Of a stretch of DNA of 6,114 nucleotides, positions 1-5,959 are shown piece after piece; position 1 is the stretch's first letter, and each line of letters starts with the position of its first letter. The position numbers were made by a program, and so were the translations under genes. Source of the DNA: Bacillota bacterium (GTDB lineage Bacteria; Bacillota; Clostridia; Saccharofermentanales; UBA5734); NCBI GenBank assembly GCA_023438965.1, contig JAEXPB010000396.1, positions 1 through 6,114 on the forward strand, read 5' to 3'. Below the pieces are notes generated by a model, which saw nothing but the letters and a program-made list of their open reading frames with translations, was not told the DNA's origin and made no database searches.

Positions 1-2
1 AA

Positions 3-653
3 GTCAACGAACGATTATCCGGCTGCAGCACAAGCGGCGACTATGCCCTGCTGCGCCGTGACTTATGCGATGGCGGTCTATTGAGCCGCACCCGCAGCGG
101 CTCGCGTTACTGGCGATCCGATTTTCCGGGACCGGCCGGCGACTGCGGACCGGTTCGGCTGCGCGGCATGGAGCCGTCCGATGCGGCCTGCCTGCTGGCT
201 ATTCATGCCACACTCAGGGACTATGATGCCCTGAGCGGCCACGCCTTCACCCCGGCCGATGCGCAAGCGGTAGTCGACCGGACCGACTTGCCGCCAGACG
301 GCAGCAGCGAATTTTTCCTGCCCAGCCTGATTGTCGATGCGGCCAGCGGGATGGCTGCCGGCTACCTGGCCTGCTATGCGGGATATCCGGCTGCCGGCAT
401 GCTCTGGATCGGTTCCTTGTTTATTCGCCAGGATCAGCAAGGCCGCGGCATCGGCAGCGCGGTCATGCGGTTCGTTACCGAGCGGGCGGCGACAAGCGGC
501 TTCACCCGCCTCGGTCTTGGCGTTTACGCGCAGAATACGCCGGGCTTGCGATTCTGGATTGGCCAGGGATTCCGGAGCATCCGGGACATCAAAGAGCAAG
601 ACGGCCGAGCCATACTCAGCTTGTCTCGCGAACTGGAAACGAACCAACCCTGA
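3..653 (+). CDS. DUF2087 - GNAT acetyltransferase fusion, 5' end outside window
   Basis: The reading frame is open from the left edge to TGA at 651-653 and gives 216 visible residues. Residues 1-38 (VNERLSG... through DYALLRRDL, LLSRTRSGSRYWR) match the C-terminal part of DUF2087, whose usual ending is a DYxxLRR segment followed by R-x-G-x-x-YW. Residues of about 48-210 form a GNAT N-acetyltransferase: acetyl-CoA loop Q145-Q146-G147-R148-G149-I150-G151, then the motif B segment YAQNTPGLRFWIGQGF. The protein should transfer an acetyl group from acetyl-CoA to an amine; its substrate is unknown. DUF2087 occurs alone or with regulator domains, so an N-terminal HTH could lie upstream, but this is not visible. 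A TTG codon at 81 could be taken as a start, but it would cut the DUF2087 domain, has no ribosome binding site and is rejected. The gene converges on the DUF1801 gene with 24 nt between stop codons. Confidence 0.85.
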   Translation, partial: VNERLSGCSTSGDYALLRRDLCDGGLLSRTRSGSRYWRSDFPGPAGDCGPVRLRGMEPSDAACLLAIHATLRDYDALSGHAFTPADAQAVVDRTDLPPDGSSEFFLPSLIVDAASGMAAGYLACYAGYPAAGMLWIGSLFIRQDQQGRGIGSAVMRFVTERAATSGFTRLGLGVYAQNTPGLRFWIGQGFRSIRDIKEQDGRAILSLSRELETNQP

Positions 654-656
654 AAC

Positions 657-702
657 GGCAAGCGCCAAGAAACGGCGTTATTTCTTCTGCCGCCGGCTTG
701 CC
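657..702. repeat. Nested inverted repeat at convergent gene junction
   Basis: Two nested inverted pairs are visible. The outer arms are GGCAAGC (657-663) and GCTTGCC (696-702); the inner arms are AAGAAA (667-672) and TTTCTT (681-686) around an 8-nt loop. The element spans the 24-nt gap between the convergent GNAT and DUF1801 genes and runs into the last codons of the latter. It could act as a bidirectional transcript 3' end, but neither strand shows a clear T run after the outer stem, so it is not a textbook intrinsic terminator. Confidence 0.4.
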
Positions 703-1082
703 AGGCGCTCGGTCGCCAGCCGGTCATTTTCGGCAGCCCGGAAAACGGCGATCCGGGCGATGAGCTCGAGCGGCGGCTGCTCCTGGAGCGGAAATTGAAC
801 CGCGCCTTTGGAACTTTGGTAGCCGCGTGCGACAAATTCGGCCTGAAAATGCTCGATGCCGCTGGCGCCGGGGTAAAGTCCGATGTGATGCTGATGCACG
901 GCAAAATGAACCAGATTCCCTTTCCGATAAAAGGTTGGCATCTGCCAGCTGATCTTCTCGGTGGCGTCGGGCACGGCAGCCTGGATAGCGGCACGGATAG
1001 CCTGCAGTTTCGCCTGGATGTCGGCAGGAAAACTTCGGACATAGGCGTCCATCGAATCAATTGATGGCACATTCATGGTCAT
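678..1082 (-). CDS. DUF1801 (YdhG-like) protein, possible iron chaperone
   Basis: This small soluble protein has 134 residues, close to the usual length of single-domain DUF1801 proteins. Family marks in order are an N-terminal SIDSMDAYVRSFP segment (7-19), a helix ending IRAAIQAAVPDA (29-40), the ISWQMPTFYRKGNLVHFA core (44-61) and HHIGLYPGASGIEHF (65-79). The family includes B. subtilis YdhG/Fra, a frataxin-like protein proposed to carry iron to Fe-S and haem assembly; that role is not proven for this gene. Three starts lie in a row: GTG at 1088, ATG at 1082 and ATG at 1076. A GGAGGT at 1089-1094 sits 6 nt before ATG 1082, abuts GTG 1088 and is 12 nt from ATG 1076, so 1082 is chosen. The start lies 32 nt after the lacI stop with little room for a separate promoter, so it may be read as the tail of that transcript. 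No signal peptide or membrane segment is seen. Confidence 0.85.
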   Translation of the reverse strand: MTMNVPSIDSMDAYVRSFPADIQAKLQAIRAAIQAAVPDATEKISWQMPTFYRKGNLVHFAVHQHHIGLYPGASGIEHFQAEFVARGYQSSKGAVQFPLQEQPPLELIARIAVFRAAENDRLATERLASRRQKK

Positions 1083-1088
1083 GGTCAC

Positions 1089-1094
1089 ACCTCC
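1089..1094 (-). promoter_or_regulatory. Ribosome binding site of the DUF1801 gene
   Basis: On the - strand this reads GGAGGT, a near-perfect Shine-Dalgarno sequence. It overlaps no other gene and decides among three adjacent start codons in favour of ATG at 1082, which lies 6 nt downstream. Confidence 0.75.
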
Positions 1095-1114
1095 GACTGG
1101 GAAGCATTCGGACT

Positions 1115-2131
1115 TCAGCCGCCGGCCTGGCCGATCCGGGCGATGGAGCTGCCGCGATGCAGTTCGGATTCCAGCTCGATCACCTTGGGCTCGCGATCCG
1201 GATGCTGGATGCGTTCGAACAACAGTTTGGCAGCCAACTGACCGACATCCAGATTGTGGGAATCGACATAGGTCAGCGCCGGCTGGATCAGGGAGCTCAT
1301 TTCGATATTCCCGTAAGACACCAGCGAGAGGTCAGCCGGAATGCGGATATGCAGATTCTGCGCTTCCACCAGGATGCCCTTGGTGATGACCGTGCTGCCG
1401 GAGATGATCGCTGTCGGCGGCTGGGGCATCTGCAGGACCTTGTTCAGTGCTTCGCGGCCGAATTCCTCGACGAAAGTGCCATACAGGATCAAGTCATTGT
1501 CGACCGGCAGGTTGGCGTCGTAAAAGGCCTGGATATAGCCGGTGAAACGGTCGAAATTGGTGATCAGGTTCTTCGGTCCGACCGCCAGGGCGATCCGCCG
1601 GTGCCCATTGGTTATCAGCTCGCTGGTCAGCTGATAGGCGGCATTCATCTTGTCGACATAGACCATGTCGAAGCCTTTCAGTTTGGAGCGGCGGTCGAAG
1701 AGCACCACCGCCGTGCCGTCTTTCTTGATGGCTTGCAGATAATCATCATTGAAGCCGGTTGGCGAGATGACCAGGCCATCGACCCGACGGTCCACAACGG
1801 CGCGAATGCAGCGGCGCTCGATTTCGGCATCGCCTTCGGTATCCATGATCAGGACGGCATAACCCAGGCTGTCGGCCGTCTTCATGATCGACTTGATGAC
1901 GGTGATGAAGAACCGGTCCGATGAATCGGAGACAATGATACCGATGGTCATCGTCACATCACTCTTCAGATTCTGGGCCATCTGGTTCGGCTGGAAGCTG
2001 AGCTCCCGAATGGCCGCCAGCACGCGTTCACGATTGGCCGGCTTGATGCCGGGCACATCATTGATCACGCGGGATACTGTGGCGATTGACACTCCTGCCA
2101 GCCTGGCAACATCTTTGATGGTTGCTTTCAT
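1115..2131 (-). CDS. LacI-family transcriptional regulator
   Basis: The protein has 338 residues, the normal LacI/GalR length. The N-terminal helix-turn-helix covers residues 4-23 (TIKDVARLAGVSIATVSRVIN), followed by a third helix to about 46 and the hinge helix with the minor-groove leucine at L55 (AQNLKS). The periplasmic-binding-protein-like effector domain starts at IGIIV (63-67) and runs to the C terminus. The recognition helix has I16, A17 and R21 at the specificity positions. This is like the x-A-x-x-x-R pattern of CcpA and GalR, so a palindromic operator with a central CG is likely. By family habit it represses the neighbouring sugar operon and is released by a sugar or pathway intermediate. 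It lies 90 nt after the D-2-hydroxyacid dehydrogenase on the same strand, so it may be transcribed with the operon, from its own promoter, or both. ATG 2131 is supported by AAGGAG at 2143-2148, though the 11-nt spacing is long. The true operator is probably upstream of the transporter genes, outside the window. Confidence 0.93.
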   Translation of the reverse strand: MKATIKDVARLAGVSIATVSRVINDVPGIKPANRERVLAAIRELSFQPNQMAQNLKSDVTMTIGIIVSDSSDRFFITVIKSIMKTADSLGYAVLIMDTEGDAEIERRCIRAVVDRRVDGLVISPTGFNDDYLQAIKKDGTAVVLFDRRSKLKGFDMVYVDKMNAAYQLTSELITNGHRRIALAVGPKNLITNFDRFTGYIQAFYDANLPVDNDLILYGTFVEEFGREALNKVLQMPQPPTAIISGSTVITKGILVEAQNLHIRIPADLSLVSYGNIEMSSLIQPALTYVDSHNLDVGQLAAKLLFERIQHPDREPKVIELESELHRGSSIARIGQAGG

Positions 2132-2140
2132 AAGATCACT
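2130..2140 (-). repeat. 11-bp direct repeat, copy 2, at lacI start
   Basis: On the - strand this is AGTGATCTTAT, identical to the copy at 2195-2205 and separated from it by 65 bp start to start, about six helical turns. This copy covers the spacer between the lacI ribosome binding site and its start codon and includes the first two bases of ATG. It is not palindromic, so it is not an obvious LacI operator. Confidence 0.45.
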
Positions 2141-2142
2141 CG

Positions 2143-2148
2143 CTCCTT
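2143..2148 (-). promoter_or_regulatory. Ribosome binding site of lacI-family gene
   Basis: AAGGAG on the - strand lies 11 nt before ATG 2131. The spacing is longer than at the other genes here, which may mean weaker translation of the regulator. No better start codon lies nearer. Confidence 0.55.
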
Positions 2149-2177
2149 GGCTGGATGGCCCTCAATAGATCATCATT

Positions 2178-2213
2178 ATTAAATAACTTAACGAATAAGA
2201 TCACTAAAGTCAA
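2178..2213 (-). promoter_or_regulatory. Possible sigma-70-type promoter of lacI-family gene
   Basis: The 90-nt gap 2132-2221 is clearly AT-rich compared with the coding sequence around it. On the - strand a good -35 box, TTGACT, lies at 2208-2213. Seventeen nt downstream is a weak -10 box, TAAGTT (2185-2190). A better -10 match, TTTAAT (2178-2183), is 24 nt from the -35 box, so the two good boxes are not ideally spaced. Copy 1 of the 11-bp repeat sits in the spacer. The call is tentative; the gap could simply be an operon-internal spacer. Confidence 0.35.
2195..2205 (-). repeat. 11-bp direct repeat, copy 1, in the putative lacI promoter
   Basis: AGTGATCTTAT on the - strand, exact copy of the element at 2130-2140. 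It falls between the candidate -35 and -10 boxes, where a bound protein would block transcription. The chance of an 11-mer recurring within about 90 bp is low, but the window holds many such comparisons, so this is suggestive only. Confidence 0.45.
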
Positions 2214-2221
2214 TCGGCAGC

Positions 2222-3181
2222 TCAGCCGTTCAAAAGGTTGAGCGGCCGTTCGCCTTTCAGCACGGCGATGATGGCTTGCGCGTCGGTCAGGCCGACCTTG
2301 GCCATCGTCTCGTAAGTTTCCGCGCCCTGGTGCGGCGTGCAAATGAAATTGGGCAGGGTCAGCAGCGGATTGTCCCGCCCGGACGGCTCCTGCTCGAAGA
2401 CATCGCTGGCAGCGGCGGTCAAGTGGCCGCCGCTCAGGGCTTCGTAGAGTGCCGCTTCATCAACCAGCGGACCGCGGCCGGTATTGACAAAATACGAACC
2501 GGGCTTCATCCGGGCAAAAGCAGCCTTGTTCATGGTGTGCCGGGTGTCCGGCAGCGAGGGTAGATGCATGCTGACGATATCGCTGGTTGACAGAACCTCG
2601 TCCAGGGTCGTCAGGCGCACGTTCAAAGCATCGGCAGCCTGCTGGTTCGGGAACTTGTCGAAGGCAATGATCTCCACATCGAAACCGCTCAGTTTACGGG
2701 CCACCAGCTGCGGAATGTTGCCGAAGCCGACCAGGCCGACGCGTTTGCCGGCGAATTCGCGGCCGATGAACCGCTCCCAGATGCCCTCGCGCAGTTTGTT
2801 GTTGAGCGACGGGATATTGCGCAGGCAATTCAGGTAGAAAGCAACAGTGAGTTCGGCAACCGCGTTGGCGTTGTCGCGGGAGTTGGCGACCAGAATGCCG
2901 TATTCCTTGGCCTTGACCAGGTCGATGTTGTCCACGCCGACGCCGAATCGGGCCATGACTTTCAGTTTTTTGGCTTGGCGGTAAACGGCCTCATTCCACT
3001 GGTCCAGCCCGACGATGACCGCATCCACGTCGCCGATCACTTCGCTCAATTCCTCGAAGGTCAGGTAGGCGCGGCCGCGCGGATTGTCGATCAGTTCGCA
3101 GTCGTTGTCCTGCAAGAGCTTGACCGCTTCGGGGCAGGCCTTGAAGAATCCGGTGCAGGTGAGCAAAACTTTGTAGGGCAT
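2222..3181 (-). CDS. D-isomer-specific 2-hydroxyacid dehydrogenase (SerA-like)
   Basis: The 319-residue protein is the usual length of short SerA/GyaR-type enzymes without an ACT domain. It should interconvert a 2-oxo acid and a D-2-hydroxy acid with NAD(H) in the cytosol. The substrate loop is ARFGVGVDNID (77-87), and NANAVAEL follows at 104-111. The dinucleotide fold spans about 100-285. Its glycine loop reads G152-F-G154-N-I-P157, with proline where the third glycine is usual, and D175 ends the second strand, which favours NAD. The catalytic triad is complete: R236 in NTGRGPLVDE, E265 in DVFEQEP and H284 in TPHQGAET. The start is ATG 3181, with AAAGGAG at 3190-3196 spaced 8 nt. An in-frame start at 3268 would run into the dehydratase gene and add 29 residues unlike the family. 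It lies 28 nt after the dehydratase stop, as the fourth visible operon member. Phosphoglycerate dehydrogenase is a possible annotation, but the context argues for a role in sugar-acid catabolism. Confidence 0.9.
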   Translation of the reverse strand: MPYKVLLTCTGFFKACPEAVKLLQDNDCELIDNPRGRAYLTFEELSEVIGDVDAVIVGLDQWNEAVYRQAKKLKVMARFGVGVDNIDLVKAKEYGILVANSRDNANAVAELTVAFYLNCLRNIPSLNNKLREGIWERFIGREFAGKRVGLVGFGNIPQLVARKLSGFDVEIIAFDKFPNQQAADALNVRLTTLDEVLSTSDIVSMHLPSLPDTRHTMNKAAFARMKPGSYFVNTGRGPLVDEAALYEALSGGHLTAAASDVFEQEPSGRDNPLLTLPNFICTPHQGAETYETMAKVGLTDAQAIIAVLKGERPLNLLNG

Positions 3182-3189
3182 GGTATCAA

Positions 3190-3196
3190 CTCCTTT
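3190..3196 (-). promoter_or_regulatory. Ribosome binding site of D-2-hydroxyacid dehydrogenase
   Basis: AAAGGAG on the - strand, 8 nt before ATG 3181, in the 28-nt gap after the dehydratase stop. It fixes the short 319-residue form over the longer frame opening at 3268. Confidence 0.75.
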
Positions 3197-3209
3197 AAAA
3201 CGATAGTGT

Positions 3210-4901
3210 TCAGCGGTTGCGGATAATCGCGCCCTGGTCGGCCGACGAGGCCAAACGAGCGTAAACATTCAGGTAGCCGGGCGGGATCGCCCGTTCGGGC
3301 GGCTTTATCCTGGCCAGGCGACCGGTGATTTCCGCGTCGGAAACCAGCAGGCTGAGCCGGCCGGCCGGGATGTCGATCCGGATCCGGTCGCCGTCGCGAA
3401 CGGCGGCGATCGGGCCGCCTTCGGCCGCTTCCGGCGAGACATGGCCAACGAAGCAGCCGTTGTTGGTGCCGGAGAACCGACCGTCGGTGACGACGGCGGT
3501 GGTCAGCGCCAGATCGCGGCCATACAGCATTTTCATGATGCGCACCATCTCGCGCATGCCCGGACCGCCCTTCGGGCCTTCATAGCGAATGACCAGCACC
3601 ATGCCGGGCTGGATTTTGCCGGCCTGGACAGCGGTGGTGGCTTCTTCTTCCGAGTCGAAGCAAATGGCCTGGCCTTCGAAGACCAGCATCCGTTCGTCGA
3701 TGGCGATCGGTTTGGTCACCGAGCCGGCCGGCGCCAGGTTGCCCTGCAGGATACCCAGGCTGCCCCAGGGATGCCAGGGGTTGTCCAGCGGCCGGATCAG
3801 GGCGTTGTTGACCGCCGGAACTGCCGTGAGGATCTCGCGCCAGGTCTGGCCGCTGCAGGTCAGCGCCTCGGGATCCAGCAGCGGCAGCAGGTGCTTCATG
3901 ACCGCCGGCACGCCGCCGGCTTCGTGGAAATCCGGCACATTCAGGCTGCCGGAGGGATAGATCCGCGCCAGATGCGGTGTCGAACGGGCCACGGCGTCAA
4001 TGTCCTGCTGGCTGATCGTGCAGTCCGCTTCGTAGGCGATGGCCGGAATGTGCAGCGCCAGATTGGTTGAGCCGCCGATGGCCATGCCCAGCCGCAGGGC
4101 GTTCAGCAGGCCAGCCCGGTTGATGATCCGGCGGGCGGTGACCTGTTCCCGCGTCAGCCGCACGATCTGGCGGCCGGCCGCCTGGGCGACGCGCAGGCGC
4201 TCGGCCATGACCGCCGGCACCATCGAGCTTCCCGGCAGGCACATGCCGAGGGCTTCGGCGACCGCTCCCATCGTGTTGGCGGTGCCGAGGAATGAGCAGG
4301 AACCGCAGCAGGGCATGGAGCCGTCTTCCAGGCGATCATACTCAGCCTGGCTGATCCGGCCGGTCTGCAGCATGCCAAGTGCTTCGGTCAGGGAGGAGTT
4401 GTCCGCCGCGCGGCCGTCGAAGGACATGCCGCCCAGCGCCGGACCGCCGTTGACCAGGATAGCCGGGATATCCAGGCGCGCCGCGGCCATCAGCAGACCA
4501 GGTACGATCTTGTCGCAGGATCCCAGCAGGACGACGGCGTCCAGCCGGTGGGCCTGGACCATGATTTCCACTTCATTGGCGATGATATCGCGTGCCGGCA
4601 GGATGTAGTGCATGCCGGTGTTGCCGACGCCCATGCCGTCGCACGGGCCGATGATGCCGAATTCCACCGGCGTGCCGCCGGCTTGCCAGATGCCCTGCCG
4701 GACATGCTCCGCGACGGCGTCCAGATTGTAATGACCGGGTGTGGCGCGGTTCCAGGAATTGGCTATGCCGATCAACGGCCGGTCAAGGTCGTAATCGCTG
4801 TATCCCATGGACTTGTAAAGAGCGCGGACATTGGACCAGAACGGCCTTTCCAGGATCGCCTGGCTGCGGCCGGCGGTTGGGTTGCTGGCATTGGACATCA
4901 T
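3210..4901 (-). CDS. IlvD/Edd-family Fe-S dehydratase, probably acting on a sugar acid
   Basis: This cytosolic enzyme of 563 residues spans the whole ILVD_EDD domain. It removes water from a 2,3-dihydroxy acid to give a 2-keto-3-deoxy acid. Visible motifs are NSWNRATPGH (48-57), GPCDGMG with C87 and D88, GSCDKIVPG with C129, D130 and K131, CCGSCSFLGTANTM with C202, RYEGPKGGPGMRE with E451 and TDGRFSGT with S477. C129 and C202 fit conserved Fe-S cluster cysteines, C87 is a possible third ligand, D130, K131 and E451 fit magnesium ligands, and S477 is the expected catalytic serine. The CDKIVPGLL motif resembles Edd and EALGMCLPG resembles sugar-acid dehydratases, while the C terminus (YARLASSADQGAI) is more like branched-chain IlvD. 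No ilvB, ilvC or leu gene is near, and the operon is sugar-like, so a sugar acid is the likelier substrate. ATG 4901 overlaps the preceding stop codon by one base, with GGGGAGG 7 nt upstream. ATG 4898 is the alternative start. Confidence 0.92.
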   Translation of the reverse strand: MMSNASNPTAGRSQAILERPFWSNVRALYKSMGYSDYDLDRPLIGIANSWNRATPGHYNLDAVAEHVRQGIWQAGGTPVEFGIIGPCDGMGVGNTGMHYILPARDIIANEVEIMVQAHRLDAVVLLGSCDKIVPGLLMAAARLDIPAILVNGGPALGGMSFDGRAADNSSLTEALGMLQTGRISQAEYDRLEDGSMPCCGSCSFLGTANTMGAVAEALGMCLPGSSMVPAVMAERLRVAQAAGRQIVRLTREQVTARRIINRAGLLNALRLGMAIGGSTNLALHIPAIAYEADCTISQQDIDAVARSTPHLARIYPSGSLNVPDFHEAGGVPAVMKHLLPLLDPEALTCSGQTWREILTAVPAVNNALIRPLDNPWHPWGSLGILQGNLAPAGSVTKPIAIDERMLVFEGQAICFDSEEEATTAVQAGKIQPGMVLVIRYEGPKGGPGMREMVRIMKMLYGRDLALTTAVVTDGRFSGTNNGCFVGHVSPEAAEGGPIAAVRDGDRIRIDIPAGRLSLLVSDAEITGRLARIKPPERAIPPGYLNVYARLASSADQGAIIRNR

Positions 4902-5956
4902 CAGTTTTCCTCCCCTTCGGGATGCGGATGCAGCATGACCTTGATGGCGCCGCTGCTGGGATCGAGCAGGCAATCGAAGGCTTTCTTGACCGCCGTCAGC
5001 GGGAAATGGTGGGTCAGGACCGGCTCGGACCGCAGCAGGCCCTGGGCCAGGTAATCCAGAACCAGCGGCTGCTCATCGGCAAAACCGGTACAGCCAAGGA
5101 GACGGATTTCCTTGAAGATCAGGTCAGTCATTGGGAAAGCGATTGACGGATCCGTATAGCCAAGCGCGATGACGGTCCCCTGCTTGCGGCAGGAACGGAC
5201 AGCCAGTTCGTAGGTCTTGGCCGATCCGGCCGCGTCAATGACGACATCGGCGCCCTGACCATCAGTGACAGCCAGGATATCGGCAGCCGCATCCCGTTCG
5301 CCGCCCGAGCACAAAACAGGATCAGCGCCCAGACTGGCCGCCCGGGGCAGCCGTTCCGGCGAGCGGTTTACGGCAATGACCCGGCGCGCGCCGCTGAGGC
5401 GGGCGGCCTGAATGACCATCAAGCCGATCGCGCCGCAGCCGATGACCGCGACGGTCTGGCCGAGTCCGACTCCGGCCCGGCGGACAACCCGGAAGGCATT
5501 GCCGGCCGGATCCAGCAGCGCACCGGCGGAATAGGAGACGGCGGCGGGCAGGCGGACCAGCTGGCGGGCGGAGATGGCCATATACTGGCACATGGCCCCG
5601 TCGAGGAATTTCCGTTTGGAGGAACCGATCAGCAGCATGCGGTCACACAAGTTGCGTCGGCCGCTCAGGCAGTTCGGGCAGGTTCCGCAATAGATCTGGG
5701 GATTGATCGCCACCCGGTCGCCGGCTCTCCAATCCGGGACATTCGCGCCGACGGCACATACGACGCCGGCCGCCTCGTGCCCCATGATGATGCCGGGCTG
5801 CCGGCGGACCATGTCGCGACCTTGATAAGGCGGCAGATCCGAGCCGCAGATGCCGGCGGCCATGATCCGGACCACCGCCTGGCCCGGTGCCGGCACCGGC
5901 AGCGGACGCTCTTCGATGGCAAAATCGTAGGGACCCTTGAAAATGGCGCAAAGCAT
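4901..5956 (-). CDS. Zinc-dependent medium-chain alcohol/polyol dehydrogenase
   Basis: The 351-residue protein has the standard MDR length. It should oxidise a secondary alcohol of a polyol, sugar or sugar acid with NAD(P)+. The catalytic zinc site is C37 (GICGSD), H60-E61 (GHEAAG) and D149 (LLDPAGNAF). An aspartate there, followed by P-x-G-N-A, is like L-threonine dehydrogenase rather than the usual glutamate. The structural zinc lobe is complete with C90, C93, C96 and C104. The nucleotide loop is G173-x-G175-x-x-G178. The second strand ends in N197-R198 rather than an acidic residue, which hints at NADP. Relatives include sorbitol, threonine, galactitol-1-phosphate and L-idonate dehydrogenases; the substrate cannot be told. 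Tandem ATG codons lie at 5959 and 5956, directly after the permease stop. AAAGG at 5964-5968 is 4 nt from the first and 7 nt from the second, so 5956 is preferred; numbering here uses it. Confidence 0.9.
   Translation of the reverse strand: MLCAIFKGPYDFAIEERPLPVPAPGQAVVRIMAAGICGSDLPPYQGRDMVRRQPGIIMGHEAAGVVCAVGANVPDWRAGDRVAINPQIYCGTCPNCLSGRRNLCDRMLLIGSSKRKFLDGAMCQYMAISARQLVRLPAAVSYSAGALLDPAGNAFRVVRRAGVGLGQTVAVIGCGAIGLMVIQAARLSGARRVIAVNRSPERLPRAASLGADPVLCSGGERDAAADILAVTDGQGADVVIDAAGSAKTYELAVRSCRKQGTVIALGYTDPSIAFPMTDLIFKEIRLLGCTGFADEQPLVLDYLAQGLLRSEPVLTHHFPLTAVKKAFDCLLDPSSGAIKVMLHPHPEGEEN
4909..4915 (-). promoter_or_regulatory. Ribosome binding site of the dehydratase, inside the upstream gene
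   Basis: GGGGAGG on the - strand lies within the last codons of the zinc dehydrogenase, 7 nt before ATG 4901. With the TGATG overlap of stop and start, it points to translational coupling of the two enzymes. Confidence 0.75.
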
Positions 5957-5959
5957 CAT

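Noticed and set aside
81..653. GNAT protein starting at TTG 81
   Set aside because: The frame is open further upstream and encodes a recognisable DUF2087 end; no ribosome binding site precedes the TTG. It is an internal codon of a gene that enters from the left.
524..1072. 182-codon - strand frame spanning the end of GNAT and most of DUF1801
   Set aside because: It overlaps two well-supported genes in another frame; its composition (many Pro, Ser, Arg) is typical of out-of-frame translation.
1061..1924. 287-codon open frame on the + strand opposite lacI
   Set aside because: It mirrors a clear LacI gene on the - strand, starts without a convincing ribosome binding site and has no recognisable domain. 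GC-rich sequence often leaves such antisense frames open.
2215..2228. Possible terminator hairpin after the D-2-hydroxyacid dehydrogenase
   Set aside because: The stem is only 4 bp (CGGC/GCCG) and no T run follows on the - strand.
3182..3268. Longer N terminus for the D-2-hydroxyacid dehydrogenase
   Set aside because: The extra 29 residues overlap the dehydratase gene and do not look like the family; a strong ribosome binding site supports ATG 3181.
3441..4070. 209-codon open frame on the + strand opposite the dehydratase
   Set aside because: It is a shadow of the IlvD/Edd gene, rich in His, Gln, Gly and Arg with no known motif.
4949..4958. Loss of a cluster cysteine in the dehydratase (TPGH instead of TPCN)
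   Set aside because: The PGH form is normal in one large IlvD branch that includes E. coli and B. subtilis IlvD, so it is not a defect. The TPGH codons themselves lie in the N-terminal part of the gene, near residues 54-57.
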